Assembly: GCA_963805495.1 (NCBI GenBank) | Contig: CAWDUQ010000002.1 | Location: 372,001 to 436,000, forward strand | DNA length: 64,000 nt | Direction of reading: 5' to 3' | Origin: DAHUXD01 sp963805495 | GTDB lineage: Bacteria; Acidobacteriota; Thermoanaerobaculia; UBA5066; Gp7-AA6 | Part shown: piece by piece, positions 43,044 to 50,869 of the stretch | Layout of the letters: every line of letters starts with the position of its first letter | Position numbering within the stretch: the stretch's first letter is position 1 | Notes under the pieces: model-generated | Seen by the model: only the letters and a program-made list of their open reading frames with translations | Databases searched by the model: none | What the model was told of the DNA's origin: nothing | Position numbers and translations under genes: made by a program

Positions 43044-44421
43044 AGCCGAAACCGGGGTCCCTCGAAACGCGGGGCCGCTCGCCCCGAAAGCCTGGGTGAA
43101 GCTGACCGCGCTCGGCGCCCTCTCGGCGCTGTGGGCGCTCTTCCTGTGGGCGGAGCTCGTCGTTGCGCGCTCGGGCGGCGGCTCGTTCTGCGGGTTCGGC
43201 GGAAAATTCGACTGCACGGCGCTCTGGAACGGCGCCCTCGCCGCTTCCGTGCACCGGCTGACCGGGCTCCCGATCTCGGGCTGGGGACTGGTGTGGAGCG
43301 TGGCCGCTTTCGCGCTTCCGCTCGCCGGTCTGGCGCGGATGGCCTCGGGCCGGCCGCCCGCGGCCCTGGTCTCGGCCGTGCGACTGACGGCCGGGGCGGG
43401 CCTCTTCGCCGTGGCCGCTCTTCTCGCCGCGAGCGCCGCGGCGGGCGCGATCTGCGTCGGGTGCATCGGGACCTACCTCATCGTCGGCGCCTATGCGGCG
43501 ATCGCGCTCCTCGGCTGGCGGGAGGCCGGAATGCCCGAGGCCGGACGGGGCCTGGCGCTCGCGCTCGGCTGCATGGCCGCGGCGTTCGTCCTGCTGCTCT
43601 ACCCGGGCCTGCACACGCCGAAGTCGAGCGGGGAAGCCGGACGTCGGGCGGTCGCCGAAGCCGCTGCCGCCGGATCGACCACGTCGGAGACCGCCTCCGA
43701 GGCGCCCGCTTCGGCCGGGACCGGGGACCCGCTCCGCGACCGGAAGGTCGAAGAGCTCATCGCGGCCCTCGATCCGGCCGGGCGGCAAATGCTCGCCGAC
43801 TCGCTCGCGATCTACCGGAGCGCTCCGCCCGTCATGCTTCCGGCGCCGCGCGCGCTCGTGGGGTCGACCGTGGCCCCCGTTCGCATCACGGAGTTCACGG
43901 ACATTCTCTGTGAGCACTGCGCCGCGTTGCAGGAGACCCTGCAGATGCTGCGCGAGCACACGGACCCCGGCAGCTTCAGCGTCGACGCGCGGCAGTACCC
44001 GCTGGACGGGCGCTGCAATCCTGCCTTCGAGGGAGGGAAGGGCGACGACGTCCGCTGCGTGGCGGCGGCGGCGCGCATCTGCATGGAGCCTTCGGGCAAG
44101 GAGCCCGAGTTCGCGGCCGCGCTCTTCGAAAAGCAGCAGGGCCTCAAGCGCAACGCGGTGCTCGCGATCGCGGCGCCGTTCATGGCCCCCGAGAAGCTCG
44201 CCGCCTGCATCGCCTCGCCGTCGACGCAGGCGGCGCTCCAGCAGGACCTCGCGGCGGCCTCGCAGTTCGACTCCGACGGAACGCCGATCGTGGCCGTCAA
44301 CGGCCGCCGGGGGACGAGCTTCGGGCCGTTTCTCTACGCGATGATCCTGACCCGCGGCAATCCTGAGCATCCGGCCTTCGCCGCGCTGCCCCCCGGGAAC
44401 CCGTCCGCGCACCTGCACTAA
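43036..44421 (+). CDS. VKOR-DsbA fusion (disulfide-forming system)
   Basis: A 461-residue membrane protein. The N-terminal half (about 20-190) is a vitamin K epoxide reductase domain with the Cys pair C52/C60 and the quinone-proximal CVGC (C140/C143). After a Ser/Ala-rich linker (about 195-235) comes a thioredoxin-fold domain with CEHC (C292/C295) in EFTDILCEHCAALQE and a cis-Pro region DGTPIVAVNG. Such fusions make protein disulfides in the periplasm and re-oxidise themselves with quinone. It overlaps the radical SAM gene. Its TAA stop is part of CTAA bordering the repeat at 44422. Confidence 0.9.
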   Translation: MAKAETGVPRNAGPLAPKAWVKLTALGALSALWALFLWAELVVARSGGGSFCGFGGKFDCTALWNGALAASVHRLTGLPISGWGLVWSVAAFALPLAGLARMASGRPPAALVSAVRLTAGAGLFAVAALLAASAAAGAICVGCIGTYLIVGAYAAIALLGWREAGMPEAGRGLALALGCMAAAFVLLLYPGLHTPKSSGEAGRRAVAEAAAAGSTTSETASEAPASAGTGDPLRDRKVEELIAALDPAGRQMLADSLAIYRSAPPVMLPAPRALVGSTVAPVRITEFTDILCEHCAALQETLQMLREHTDPGSFSVDARQYPLDGRCNPAFEGGKGDDVRCVAAAARICMEPSGKEPEFAAALFEKQQGLKRNAVLAIAAPFMAPEKLAACIASPSTQAALQQDLAAASQFDSDGTPIVAVNGRRGTSFGPFLYAMILTRGNPEHPAFAALPPGNPSAHLH

Positions 44422-44638
44422 CTGTCGTTTCTCAACAGGTTGTTCGCGCAATTCGGCGATGTGAGACCCGGGCCGTAGGGGCGGCCCTTGTGGCCGCCCG
44501 CTGACACGGTGACGACTCGCGTGCCGCCTCGATGGGCACCGGAGGGGGCGCCCGCAAGGAGCGCTCCTGCGTGCCGGGGCGCGGTGGTGTCCAGGGTCGC
44601 TTCACGAAGCGAGCGCCGGCACAGTGAAGAGAATTCAC
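44422..44638 (+). mobile_element. MITE-like repeat, copy 2
   Basis: A 217-bp copy of the element at 15536, in the same orientation. The left end (CTGTCGTTTCTCAACAGG...) follows CTAA (44418-44421, holding the stop of the VKOR gene). Both hairpins are present, and the right terminal repeat has lost about 11 bases (GTGAAGAGAATTCAC). No matching CTAA follows the right end. No coding capacity. Confidence 0.72.
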
Positions 44639-44659
44639 CCCAGACCCGGCGGAAGGCGG

Positions 44660-45346
44660 CTATTCGGCGGGCGCGAGCTCGCGCAGGGCGGAAATCCGAC
44701 GGATCAGGAACCCATCCTTCTCCGTTTCGAGGAGCCCGTCCTTGTGCCAGCGGCTCATGATCCGGATGGCGGTCTCGATCGTCGTCCCGGCGAGGTCGGC
44801 GATCTCCTGGCGAGAGAGGCGGATCGGCACGAAGATACCGTCCGCGCGCTTCTGCCCGGCCCTTTCGGCGAGCGTCCAGAAAAGGCGCGCAGCGCGGTAC
44901 TCGACGGAGCCCGTCATGTCGGCGAGGCGGCGGTTCAGAGCCATCAGCCGCATCGTCAGGCCGGCGAGGAGCCGCCGGGTGATCTGGGGCCGCTTCTCGA
45001 CGAGGCGAAAGAATTCGCGTTCGGGAATCGCGATCGTGCCGCTCGGCTCGAGGGCGATGGCCGAGGCGGGATAGGGGCGCTGCTCGAAGACGGCGACGGC
45101 CCCGACCGGCTCGCCCGGGCCGAGGATCTCGAGGATGAGGTCCCGGTCGGGCGCGGCCTTCACGACCTTGACGCGGCCCACGAAGAGGAACTGGATGGAG
45201 AGGGCGGGTTCGCCTTCCTCGAAGAGGACCGCCCCCTTCTCGTACGCCTTGAGCTCGCAGATCGGATCGAGCGTGGCGCGGTCCTCGGCCGTCAGCGGCG
45301 CGAGGATGGGAACGGCGGTGAAGGGGATCGGCGGCCTCGGCGGCAC
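44660..45346 (-). CDS. Crp/Fnr-family transcription regulator
   Basis: A 228-residue regulator: cyclic-nucleotide-binding-like sensor domain (about 10-125), dimer helix (about 118-145) and winged helix (about 150-215). The recognition helix is GTTIETAIRIMSRW, with E191 and R195 where FNR has E209 and R213, but Ile194 where FNR has Ser212. Only one Cys (C30) is in the sensor part, so it does not carry an FNR-type iron-sulfur cluster; DNR-like heme/NO sensing is possible. It starts at GTG 45346, eight bases behind the DUF542-NnrS-like gene, so the two are co-transcribed. Confidence 0.88.
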   Translation of the reverse strand: MPPRPPIPFTAVPILAPLTAEDRATLDPICELKAYEKGAVLFEEGEPALSIQFLFVGRVKVVKAAPDRDLILEILGPGEPVGAVAVFEQRPYPASAIALEPSGTIAIPEREFFRLVEKRPQITRRLLAGLTMRLMALNRRLADMTGSVEYRAARLFWTLAERAGQKRADGIFVPIRLSRQEIADLAGTTIETAIRIMSRWHKDGLLETEKDGFLIRRISALRELAPAE

Positions 45347-45354
45347 GCCGCGGA

Positions 45355-47130
45355 TTATCGCACCGGCAGCGTCGAGGCGAAGCGCGGCGGGGCGGGCCGG
45401 GCCTGGAGCGGCGCCGGCGTGGGGCGGCCGCGCATGGTGCGCACGAGGTTGAAGACGAACAGCACGAGCGCCAGCACGACCGGAATCCCCATGTACGAGC
45501 CGATCTCGTAGAAGACCGGCAGGAACGCCGCCGGGTACTGCAGGAGCCGCATGGCCGCGCCGAGGAGGAGGAGCGCGTACGTCGCGTGTGCCAGCCGCGG
45601 CGACCACAGCGTCTTGCCCGAGAAGACGGGGAGGATCCGGAAGCTCATGCCGACGATCAGGAGCGTGAGAAATCCGATCGTGAAGACGTGGCGAGCGGCG
45701 TCGGCCCACCAGAGATTCTGGGCGGGAAGGCGGGTCAGCCGGGAAAGCAGGACCGCGGCAACCTCCAGGACGGCCCAGAGGCCCAGGGAGGCGAAGGCGG
45801 CGCGGAGGGCGAACGTCGGGTTCCCGGGGGTGCGCAGCATGGGCAGGTCCGAGCGCCGCCAGAGAAAGCCGTTGCCGGCGAGGAAGACGAGCGCCGAAAC
45901 GGCGGCGAGACCCAGTCCCGCGTCGCGCAGGGCGAAGGCGGCGGGGTCCGGGACACCCGGAACCCATGATGCGGCGTACAGCAGAACACCGGTCGCCTGG
46001 GCGGCGAGCGTGAGAGGGGCGGCCCAGGGCTTCGCTGCTCCGACGCCCAGGAAGAGCGAGACGAGCCGGTGCCCGAACCCGTAGATCCAGCCGAGCAGGA
46101 ACCCGTACAGAGCCACGAAGTAGAAGGACTCGTTGAGCCACGCCGGCAGGACCGTGTCGACGTTGCCCGCGAGCCAGAGACCCTGGCCGGCGGCGAGCGC
46201 GATCGCCGCGGCGAAGCAGACGGTCCCGGCGCGCACGAAGCGCAGGAGCGGGTCCTTGCGGTCGTACTTGCCTTCGCGCACACGCGCCATCAGCGAAAAG
46301 ACGAACCGCACGAAGATCACACCCGAGGCCAGCTCCATCCCTCCCGAAAGCAGGGACAGCACCCGGCCGAACGGGTAGAGCCCGAAGAGCTGCCCGGCGT
46401 TGCGCAGGATGACGCCGAAGAACATGAGCCAGAAGCTGGCGCGGATCGACGTTCGGCTGGCGAAGGCGCCGACGCCCAGGATCCGGGGCAGCGCGTGGTA
46501 GGCGATGCCCATCAGGAAGAGGGCGGCGAAGCCGAGGACCTGCGTGTGTCCGTGGACCTGGCGGTGATCGATCGGGACCTCGCCTCCGGCTGCGATCCGC
46601 AGCAGGTTGACCATGCCGGTCGTGGCGCCGAGCGTGAGCGTCAGGAAGAGCGACCCGGCCACGAAGTGGGGCGAGAAGAGAGTCACGGGTTTCGCGAAAG
46701 TGTCGGGCGGCGCCGCCGCGACATCGGTGACGGCCGCCGAGCGCACGTCGCGGAGGAAGTCCTCGAGCGGCAACCGGTGGACCGTCGCGAACCAGGCGAG
46801 CGGCTCCTCCGGCCCGTCCGACCCGCCGCAATCACCGAGACCGTAGCGCTCGAGCACCGGGCGCGTCGCCGGAAAACGGCGGGTCATCTCGCGAATCGAC
46901 ATCGTCGGGGGGACGATGCTGTGGGCCTCGACCGCCTGCCAGGCGTCCTCGAGATCCCGGAGCACCGCTTCGAGCGGGACGCCCTTCGCGCGGCAGGCAT
47001 CGCCGAGCGGGTGCTCGCCGCCGCAACAGGAATCCAGGCCGTGCGCCGCCAGCGCCGAGGAGAGTTGCGGGTAGCGCGCCAGGATGTCACGGACGGGAGT
47101 GGCCGGGTCGAAGCGGGATGTCGCGTTCAT
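45355..47130 (-). CDS. tandem DUF542 (ScdA N-terminal) fused to NnrS-like 12-helix heme/copper protein
   Basis: A 591-residue fusion. Residues about 5-65 and 75-130 are two DUF542 domains as at the N-terminus of ScdA/YtfE iron-sulfur repair proteins (GLDSCCGGEHP and YGLGDCGGSDG). The rest has about 12 membrane helices with NnrS/cytochrome-oxidase-subunit-I-like histidines (DHRQVHGHTQVLGFAALFLMGIAYHALPRI; GFGHRLVSLFLG). NnrS proteins counter nitric oxide stress. The ATG at 47130 has no SD, and the FNR-like box at 47166 is centred about 43 bases upstream. Confidence 0.85.
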   Translation of the reverse strand: MNATSRFDPATPVRDILARYPQLSSALAAHGLDSCCGGEHPLGDACRAKGVPLEAVLRDLEDAWQAVEAHSIVPPTMSIREMTRRFPATRPVLERYGLGDCGGSDGPEEPLAWFATVHRLPLEDFLRDVRSAAVTDVAAAPPDTFAKPVTLFSPHFVAGSLFLTLTLGATTGMVNLLRIAAGGEVPIDHRQVHGHTQVLGFAALFLMGIAYHALPRILGVGAFASRTSIRASFWLMFFGVILRNAGQLFGLYPFGRVLSLLSGGMELASGVIFVRFVFSLMARVREGKYDRKDPLLRFVRAGTVCFAAAIALAAGQGLWLAGNVDTVLPAWLNESFYFVALYGFLLGWIYGFGHRLVSLFLGVGAAKPWAAPLTLAAQATGVLLYAASWVPGVPDPAAFALRDAGLGLAAVSALVFLAGNGFLWRRSDLPMLRTPGNPTFALRAAFASLGLWAVLEVAAVLLSRLTRLPAQNLWWADAARHVFTIGFLTLLIVGMSFRILPVFSGKTLWSPRLAHATYALLLLGAAMRLLQYPAAFLPVFYEIGSYMGIPVVLALVLFVFNLVRTMRGRPTPAPLQARPAPPRFASTLPVR

Positions 47131-47165
47131 GGCCCGTATCGTGACGCGGGGGCGCGGGAGCGGCC

Positions 47166-47179
47166 ATGATGCCGGTCAT
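47166..47179. promoter_or_regulatory. FNR-like box ATGAT-GCCG-GTCAT before the NnrS-like gene
   Basis: The third copy of ATGAY-N4-RTCAT. Its centre lies about 43 bases before the start codon at 47130, the same distance as at the oah operon. Confidence 0.55.
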
Positions 47180-47228
47180 ACGGACGGACGGCGGCCGCAG
47201 GGGCCGGCCGGGGCAGGCCCGGGGAGGA

Positions 47229-49295
47229 TCAGTAGCGCAACACCTTCCGCGCGGCCTCCAGGACCTTGTCGCTCGACGGCAAAATCGCCCGCTCCAGGAC
47301 CCGCGAGAAACCGACCGGGGTGAATTCGGATCCGACTCGCCCGACCGGGGCGTCGAGCGACTCGAAGACGCGCTCCTGGATCTGGGCCGCGATCTCGCCG
47401 CCGAACCCGCCGTGGACCTTGTCCTCGTGGGCCACGAGGACGCGACTGGTCTTTCGCACCGAAGCGAGCACGGTGTCCCAGTCGAGGGGCACCAGGGACC
47501 GAAGGTCGATGACCTCGGCCGACCGGCCTTCCTCCGCGAGGACCTTCGCGGCCTGGAGAGCGAAGTGGACCGGCGTCCCGTACGCCACGATCGTCAGGTC
47601 GGTGCCCTCGCGGCGGATGCGGGCCTTGCCGAACGGCACGGCGAACTCCTTCGGGACCTTCGCTCTCGCCATCGGGTTGTTGTAAAGAAACTTCGGCTCG
47701 AGGTACAGCGTGATGCCGCGCGAGCGGATCGAGGTCCGCAGCAGACCCGCGGCGTCGTCGGCGAAGGAGGGAACGACGATGCGGATGCCGGGCAGCGTCG
47801 CGAGCCAGCCCTCCAGGTTCTGCGAGTGGTAGAGACCGCCGCCGATGTATCCGCCCGAGGGCAGGCGCACCGTGACGTTGGGCACGAACTGGCCCTTCGT
47901 CCTCCAGTACTCGTGGGACATCTCGACCATCTGCTCGGCGGCCGGCCAGAAGTAGTCCGCGAACTCCGCTCCCTCGACGACGATCCGGATCCGGTCGTCG
48001 AGGCGCGAGAAGCCGTCGGCGGTGCCCATGATGTGGTCCTCGGCGATCGGCGCGTTGAAGACGCGGGACGGGCCGAACTCCGGCTGCATGCCCTTGGTGA
48101 CGTTGAAGACGCCGCCCTTGTCGCGGTACGCGACGTCCTGCCCCCAGATGTAGGTGTCCGGGTTGTGCCGGAACTCTTCCTTCAGCGTCTCGTTCAACGC
48201 GTGGACGAGCGTCATCTCCTCGCCGGAATCGTCGGGCAGGCCCTCGGGCCACGCCGTCGGGACCCAGGGCGCGGGAACCAGGAATTCGTGGATCGTCGCG
48301 GGGTCGGGGTCCGGCGCGGCCTTCGCCCGATCTGCGGATTCCTCGTAGGTCCGCTCATTCTGCTGCTCGATCGCCTTGAGGTCCTCCTCGGAGAGGAGAC
48401 CGGTCTCGAGCAGGAGCTTGCGAAAGCGGGGCAGCGGGTCCGACGCCTTCGCTTCGGCCAGCTCCTCCGGCGTGCGGTAGAGCTCCTGGCGGTCGGAGTT
48501 GGAATGCGAATGGATGCGCACGCAGGTCGCGTGCACGATCGCGGCGCCGGCCCCGGAGCGGACGAACGCGGTCGCCTCCCGCATCGCGCGGAAGGAGTCG
48601 AAGACGTCGAGGCCGTCGCAGTGGATGATCTTGAGGTTCTTGAACCCCGAGAAGTTGTCGGACGCGTAGAGGTTCGCCGTCTGGTCGGACTTGGGGACCG
48701 ATATGCCGTAGGAGTTGTCCTGGACCACGAAGACGACCGGAAGCTTCTCGCGCGACGCGCCGTTGACGGCTTCGTAGAAGTAGCCCTCGGAGGTCGAGGA
48801 TTCGCCGATCGAGCAGAACACGATCGCGTCCTTCCGGTACGTCTTGATCGCCCGGCCGAGGCCCGCGGCGTGCTGGGAATGGTTCGAGACGCAGGAGGAG
48901 ACGTTCTGGATCCCGATGGAAGGCTTGGCGAAGTGATTCGACATGTGACGGCCGCCGGAGGCGACGTCGGTCGCCTTCGACATGCCGTTCAGGAGGATTT
49001 CCTCGGCGGTCAGCCCGGCGGCGACGCACGTGGCCAGATCCCGGTAGTAGGGGAAGAGGTAGTCCCGGCCGGGCCGGAACGTCATTCCGAGGGCGAGCTG
49101 GATCGCGTCGTGGCCGGCGCACGGCGCGTGGTAGCTCCAGCCGAGCCCCTGCTTCAGGTAGTTGGGGGCCTTGTCGTCGAGCACCCGCGCGAGGTGCATG
49201 AGGCCGTACCACTTTCGGACCTCTTCCCGGGAAACTCCCCCGATGCGGGTTTCCCGGGCGGTCTCGGCGACGTCCTGAGAAATTGCCAAACCCAT
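47229..49295 (-). CDS. fused alpha-beta E1 of a branched-chain 2-oxoacid dehydrogenase
   Basis: A 688-residue thiamin diphosphate enzyme in which E1-alpha and E1-beta are joined. The alpha half (about 1-330) has RPGRDYLFPYYRDLAT, the ThDP motif IGESSTSEGYFYEAVNGASREKLPVVFVVQDNSYGIS and SNSDRQELYRTPEEL. The beta half (about 365-688) has EMTLVHALNETLKEE, EDVAYRDKGGVFNVTKG-like residues and FNAPIAEDHIMGTADGFSRL. It would decarboxylate 2-oxoisovalerate or similar 2-oxoacids and pass the acyl group to a lipoyl E2, which is not in this window. ATG 49295 has GGAGG directly adjacent; TTG 49289 or ATG 49328 are alternatives. Confidence 0.88.
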   Translation of the reverse strand: MGLAISQDVAETARETRIGGVSREEVRKWYGLMHLARVLDDKAPNYLKQGLGWSYHAPCAGHDAIQLALGMTFRPGRDYLFPYYRDLATCVAAGLTAEEILLNGMSKATDVASGGRHMSNHFAKPSIGIQNVSSCVSNHSQHAAGLGRAIKTYRKDAIVFCSIGESSTSEGYFYEAVNGASREKLPVVFVVQDNSYGISVPKSDQTANLYASDNFSGFKNLKIIHCDGLDVFDSFRAMREATAFVRSGAGAAIVHATCVRIHSHSNSDRQELYRTPEELAEAKASDPLPRFRKLLLETGLLSEEDLKAIEQQNERTYEESADRAKAAPDPDPATIHEFLVPAPWVPTAWPEGLPDDSGEEMTLVHALNETLKEEFRHNPDTYIWGQDVAYRDKGGVFNVTKGMQPEFGPSRVFNAPIAEDHIMGTADGFSRLDDRIRIVVEGAEFADYFWPAAEQMVEMSHEYWRTKGQFVPNVTVRLPSGGYIGGGLYHSQNLEGWLATLPGIRIVVPSFADDAAGLLRTSIRSRGITLYLEPKFLYNNPMARAKVPKEFAVPFGKARIRREGTDLTIVAYGTPVHFALQAAKVLAEEGRSAEVIDLRSLVPLDWDTVLASVRKTSRVLVAHEDKVHGGFGGEIAAQIQERVFESLDAPVGRVGSEFTPVGFSRVLERAILPSSDKVLEAARKVLRY

Positions 49296-49386
49296 CCTCC
49301 AGCGAATCGATTCGAATCCGCCGCCCATTCTACCGGGACACGGAACGCGCGGAGCGCGGGCTCGATTCCGGGGCCGCCCTGCTATC

Positions 49387-50073
49387 ATGCGGCCAATGCC
49401 CTCGCGCGACGCCCGCGACCCGGCCTCCGGCCGGGAAGACGCCCAGCGGCGCGAGATGGTCACCCGGTTCGTGGCGACCCGCGGAGTGGACGATCCGCGG
49501 GTGCTCGCCGCGATGCAGGAGGTCCCGCGCCACCTGTTCGTTCCGGCAGCGCTCCGCGCGCAGGCGTATGGCGACCACTCGCTGCCGATCGGCTTCGGCC
49601 AGACGATCTCCCAGCCGTACGTCGTCGGCGTGATGACCCAGAGGCTCGGCATTTCGCCCGAGCACAAGGTTCTCGAGATCGGCTCGGGCTCGGGCTACCA
49701 GACCGCGGTCCTGGGGCGGCTCGCCCGCAGCGTCTATTCCCTGGAGCGGATCGACGAGCTCGCGCGGAGCGCTTCGGCCCTCCTGGCCTCGCTCGGCTAC
49801 CACAACGTATCGATCAAGGCCTTCGACGGGACCTACGGTTATCCCGCCGCCGCGCCATACGACCGGATCATCGTCACGGCCGGCACCGAGACGGTCCCGG
49901 AGCCACTGCTCGCGCAGCTGGCGATCGGCGGCCGTCTCGTCGTGCCGATCGGCCCGGCGAGCAGGCAGCGGCTGCGCGTGATTCGCCGGCGCAAGACCGA
50001 CTTCGCGCAGGAAGAGGGGGAGGACGTGACCTTCGTTCCGTTGCTGGGCCGGTTCGCGGGGACGCCGGCGTGA
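49387..50073 (+). CDS. pcm: protein-L-isoaspartate O-methyltransferase
   Basis: A 228-residue repair methyltransferase. HLFVPAALRAQAYGDHSLPIGFGQTISQPYVVGVMT is the family substrate region and VLEIGSGSGYQTAVLGRLA is motif I; IIVTAGTETVPEPLLAQLAIGGRLVVPIG follows. It methylates isoaspartyl residues in aged proteins. A second in-frame ATG lies nine bases after the first. Its stop overlaps the acylphosphatase start (GTGA). Confidence 0.94.
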   Translation: MRPMPSRDARDPASGREDAQRREMVTRFVATRGVDDPRVLAAMQEVPRHLFVPAALRAQAYGDHSLPIGFGQTISQPYVVGVMTQRLGISPEHKVLEIGSGSGYQTAVLGRLARSVYSLERIDELARSASALLASLGYHNVSIKAFDGTYGYPAAAPYDRIIVTAGTETVPEPLLAQLAIGGRLVVPIGPASRQRLRVIRRRKTDFAQEEGEDVTFVPLLGRFAGTPA

Positions 50074-50339
50074 CGGCCCGCCGCGCGATCGTCCAGGGCC
50101 GCGTGCAGGGCGTGGGTTTCCGCTTCTTCGCCGAGCGCGCGGCCCGCGAGCTCGGCGTCCGCGGCTGGGTGCGCAACCGGCCGGACGGCTCGGTCGAGGC
50201 CCTCGCCGAGGGCGAGGACGAGGCCCTCGCGACGTTCATCGAGCGCCTCAAGCGCGGCCCGCTCTCCTCCCGCGTCGACCGGATCGAGGTGGCGGAAGAG
50301 CCGCCGCAGGGTTTCTCGAACTTCGAGATCTCGCGATGA
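50070..50339 (+). CDS. acyP: acylphosphatase
   Basis: An 89-residue enzyme that hydrolyses acyl phosphates. The signature VQGRVQGVGFRFFAERAARELGVRGWVRNRPDGSVE carries the catalytic Arg (GFRFF) and Asn (RNRPDGSV). It starts at GTG 50070 and overlaps both neighbours by four bases, making a pcm-acyP-apt operon. Confidence 0.94.
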   Translation: MTARRAIVQGRVQGVGFRFFAERAARELGVRGWVRNRPDGSVEALAEGEDEALATFIERLKRGPLSSRVDRIEVAEEPPQGFSNFEISR

Positions 50340-50851
50340 CGGATTTTCGCGCCTACGTACGCGACGTGCCGGACTTTCCCGCGCCCGGGATTCTCTTCCG
50401 CGACATCACCCCGCTGCTCGCCTCGGCGATCGCGTTCGGCGACGCGGCCCGGGCCATGGCTGAGCCCTTTCGCGCCTCGCCGCCGGACAAAATCCTGGGC
50501 ATCGAGGCGCGCGGCTTTCTCTTCGGGACGGCCCTCGCGCGCGAGCTCGGCGTGGGAATCGTGCCGGCCCGCAAGCCCGGCAAGCTTCCGCGCAAGGCCG
50601 AGCGGGTCTCGTACGGGCTCGAATACGGGAAAGACAGCCTCGAGGTCCACGCCGACGCCTTCGCGCCGGGGGAGAGAGTGCTCGTCGTCGACGACGTCCT
50701 CGCGACGGGCGGGACGGCAAGGGCCGCGGCGGACCTCGTCGAAAAGCTCCGCGGCCGGGTGGTGGGCATCAGCGTCTTCATCGAGCTCGTCGCTCTGGAG
50801 GGCCGGGCGAAGCTCGGCGCGCATCCCCTGCACGCGGTGCTGCTGCTATAA
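50336..50851 (+). CDS. apt: adenine phosphoribosyltransferase
   Basis: A 171-residue purine salvage enzyme making AMP from adenine and PRPP. N-terminal DFPAPGILFRDITPLL, the GIEARGFLFGTALARELG block, ARKPGKLPRKAERVSYGLEYG and the PRPP loop VLVVDDVLATGGTARAA are all present. The ATG overlaps the acylphosphatase stop (ATGA). The length is standard. Confidence 0.96.
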   Translation: MTDFRAYVRDVPDFPAPGILFRDITPLLASAIAFGDAARAMAEPFRASPPDKILGIEARGFLFGTALARELGVGIVPARKPGKLPRKAERVSYGLEYGKDSLEVHADAFAPGERVLVVDDVLATGGTARAAADLVEKLRGRVVGISVFIELVALEGRAKLGAHPLHAVLLL

Positions 50852-50869
50852 TCCGCGCCCTCCTCCAAG

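Noticed and set aside
44418..44642. Target-site duplication around repeat copy 2
   Set aside because: CTAA is present only on the left side; the right terminal repeat is shortened and followed by CCCA.
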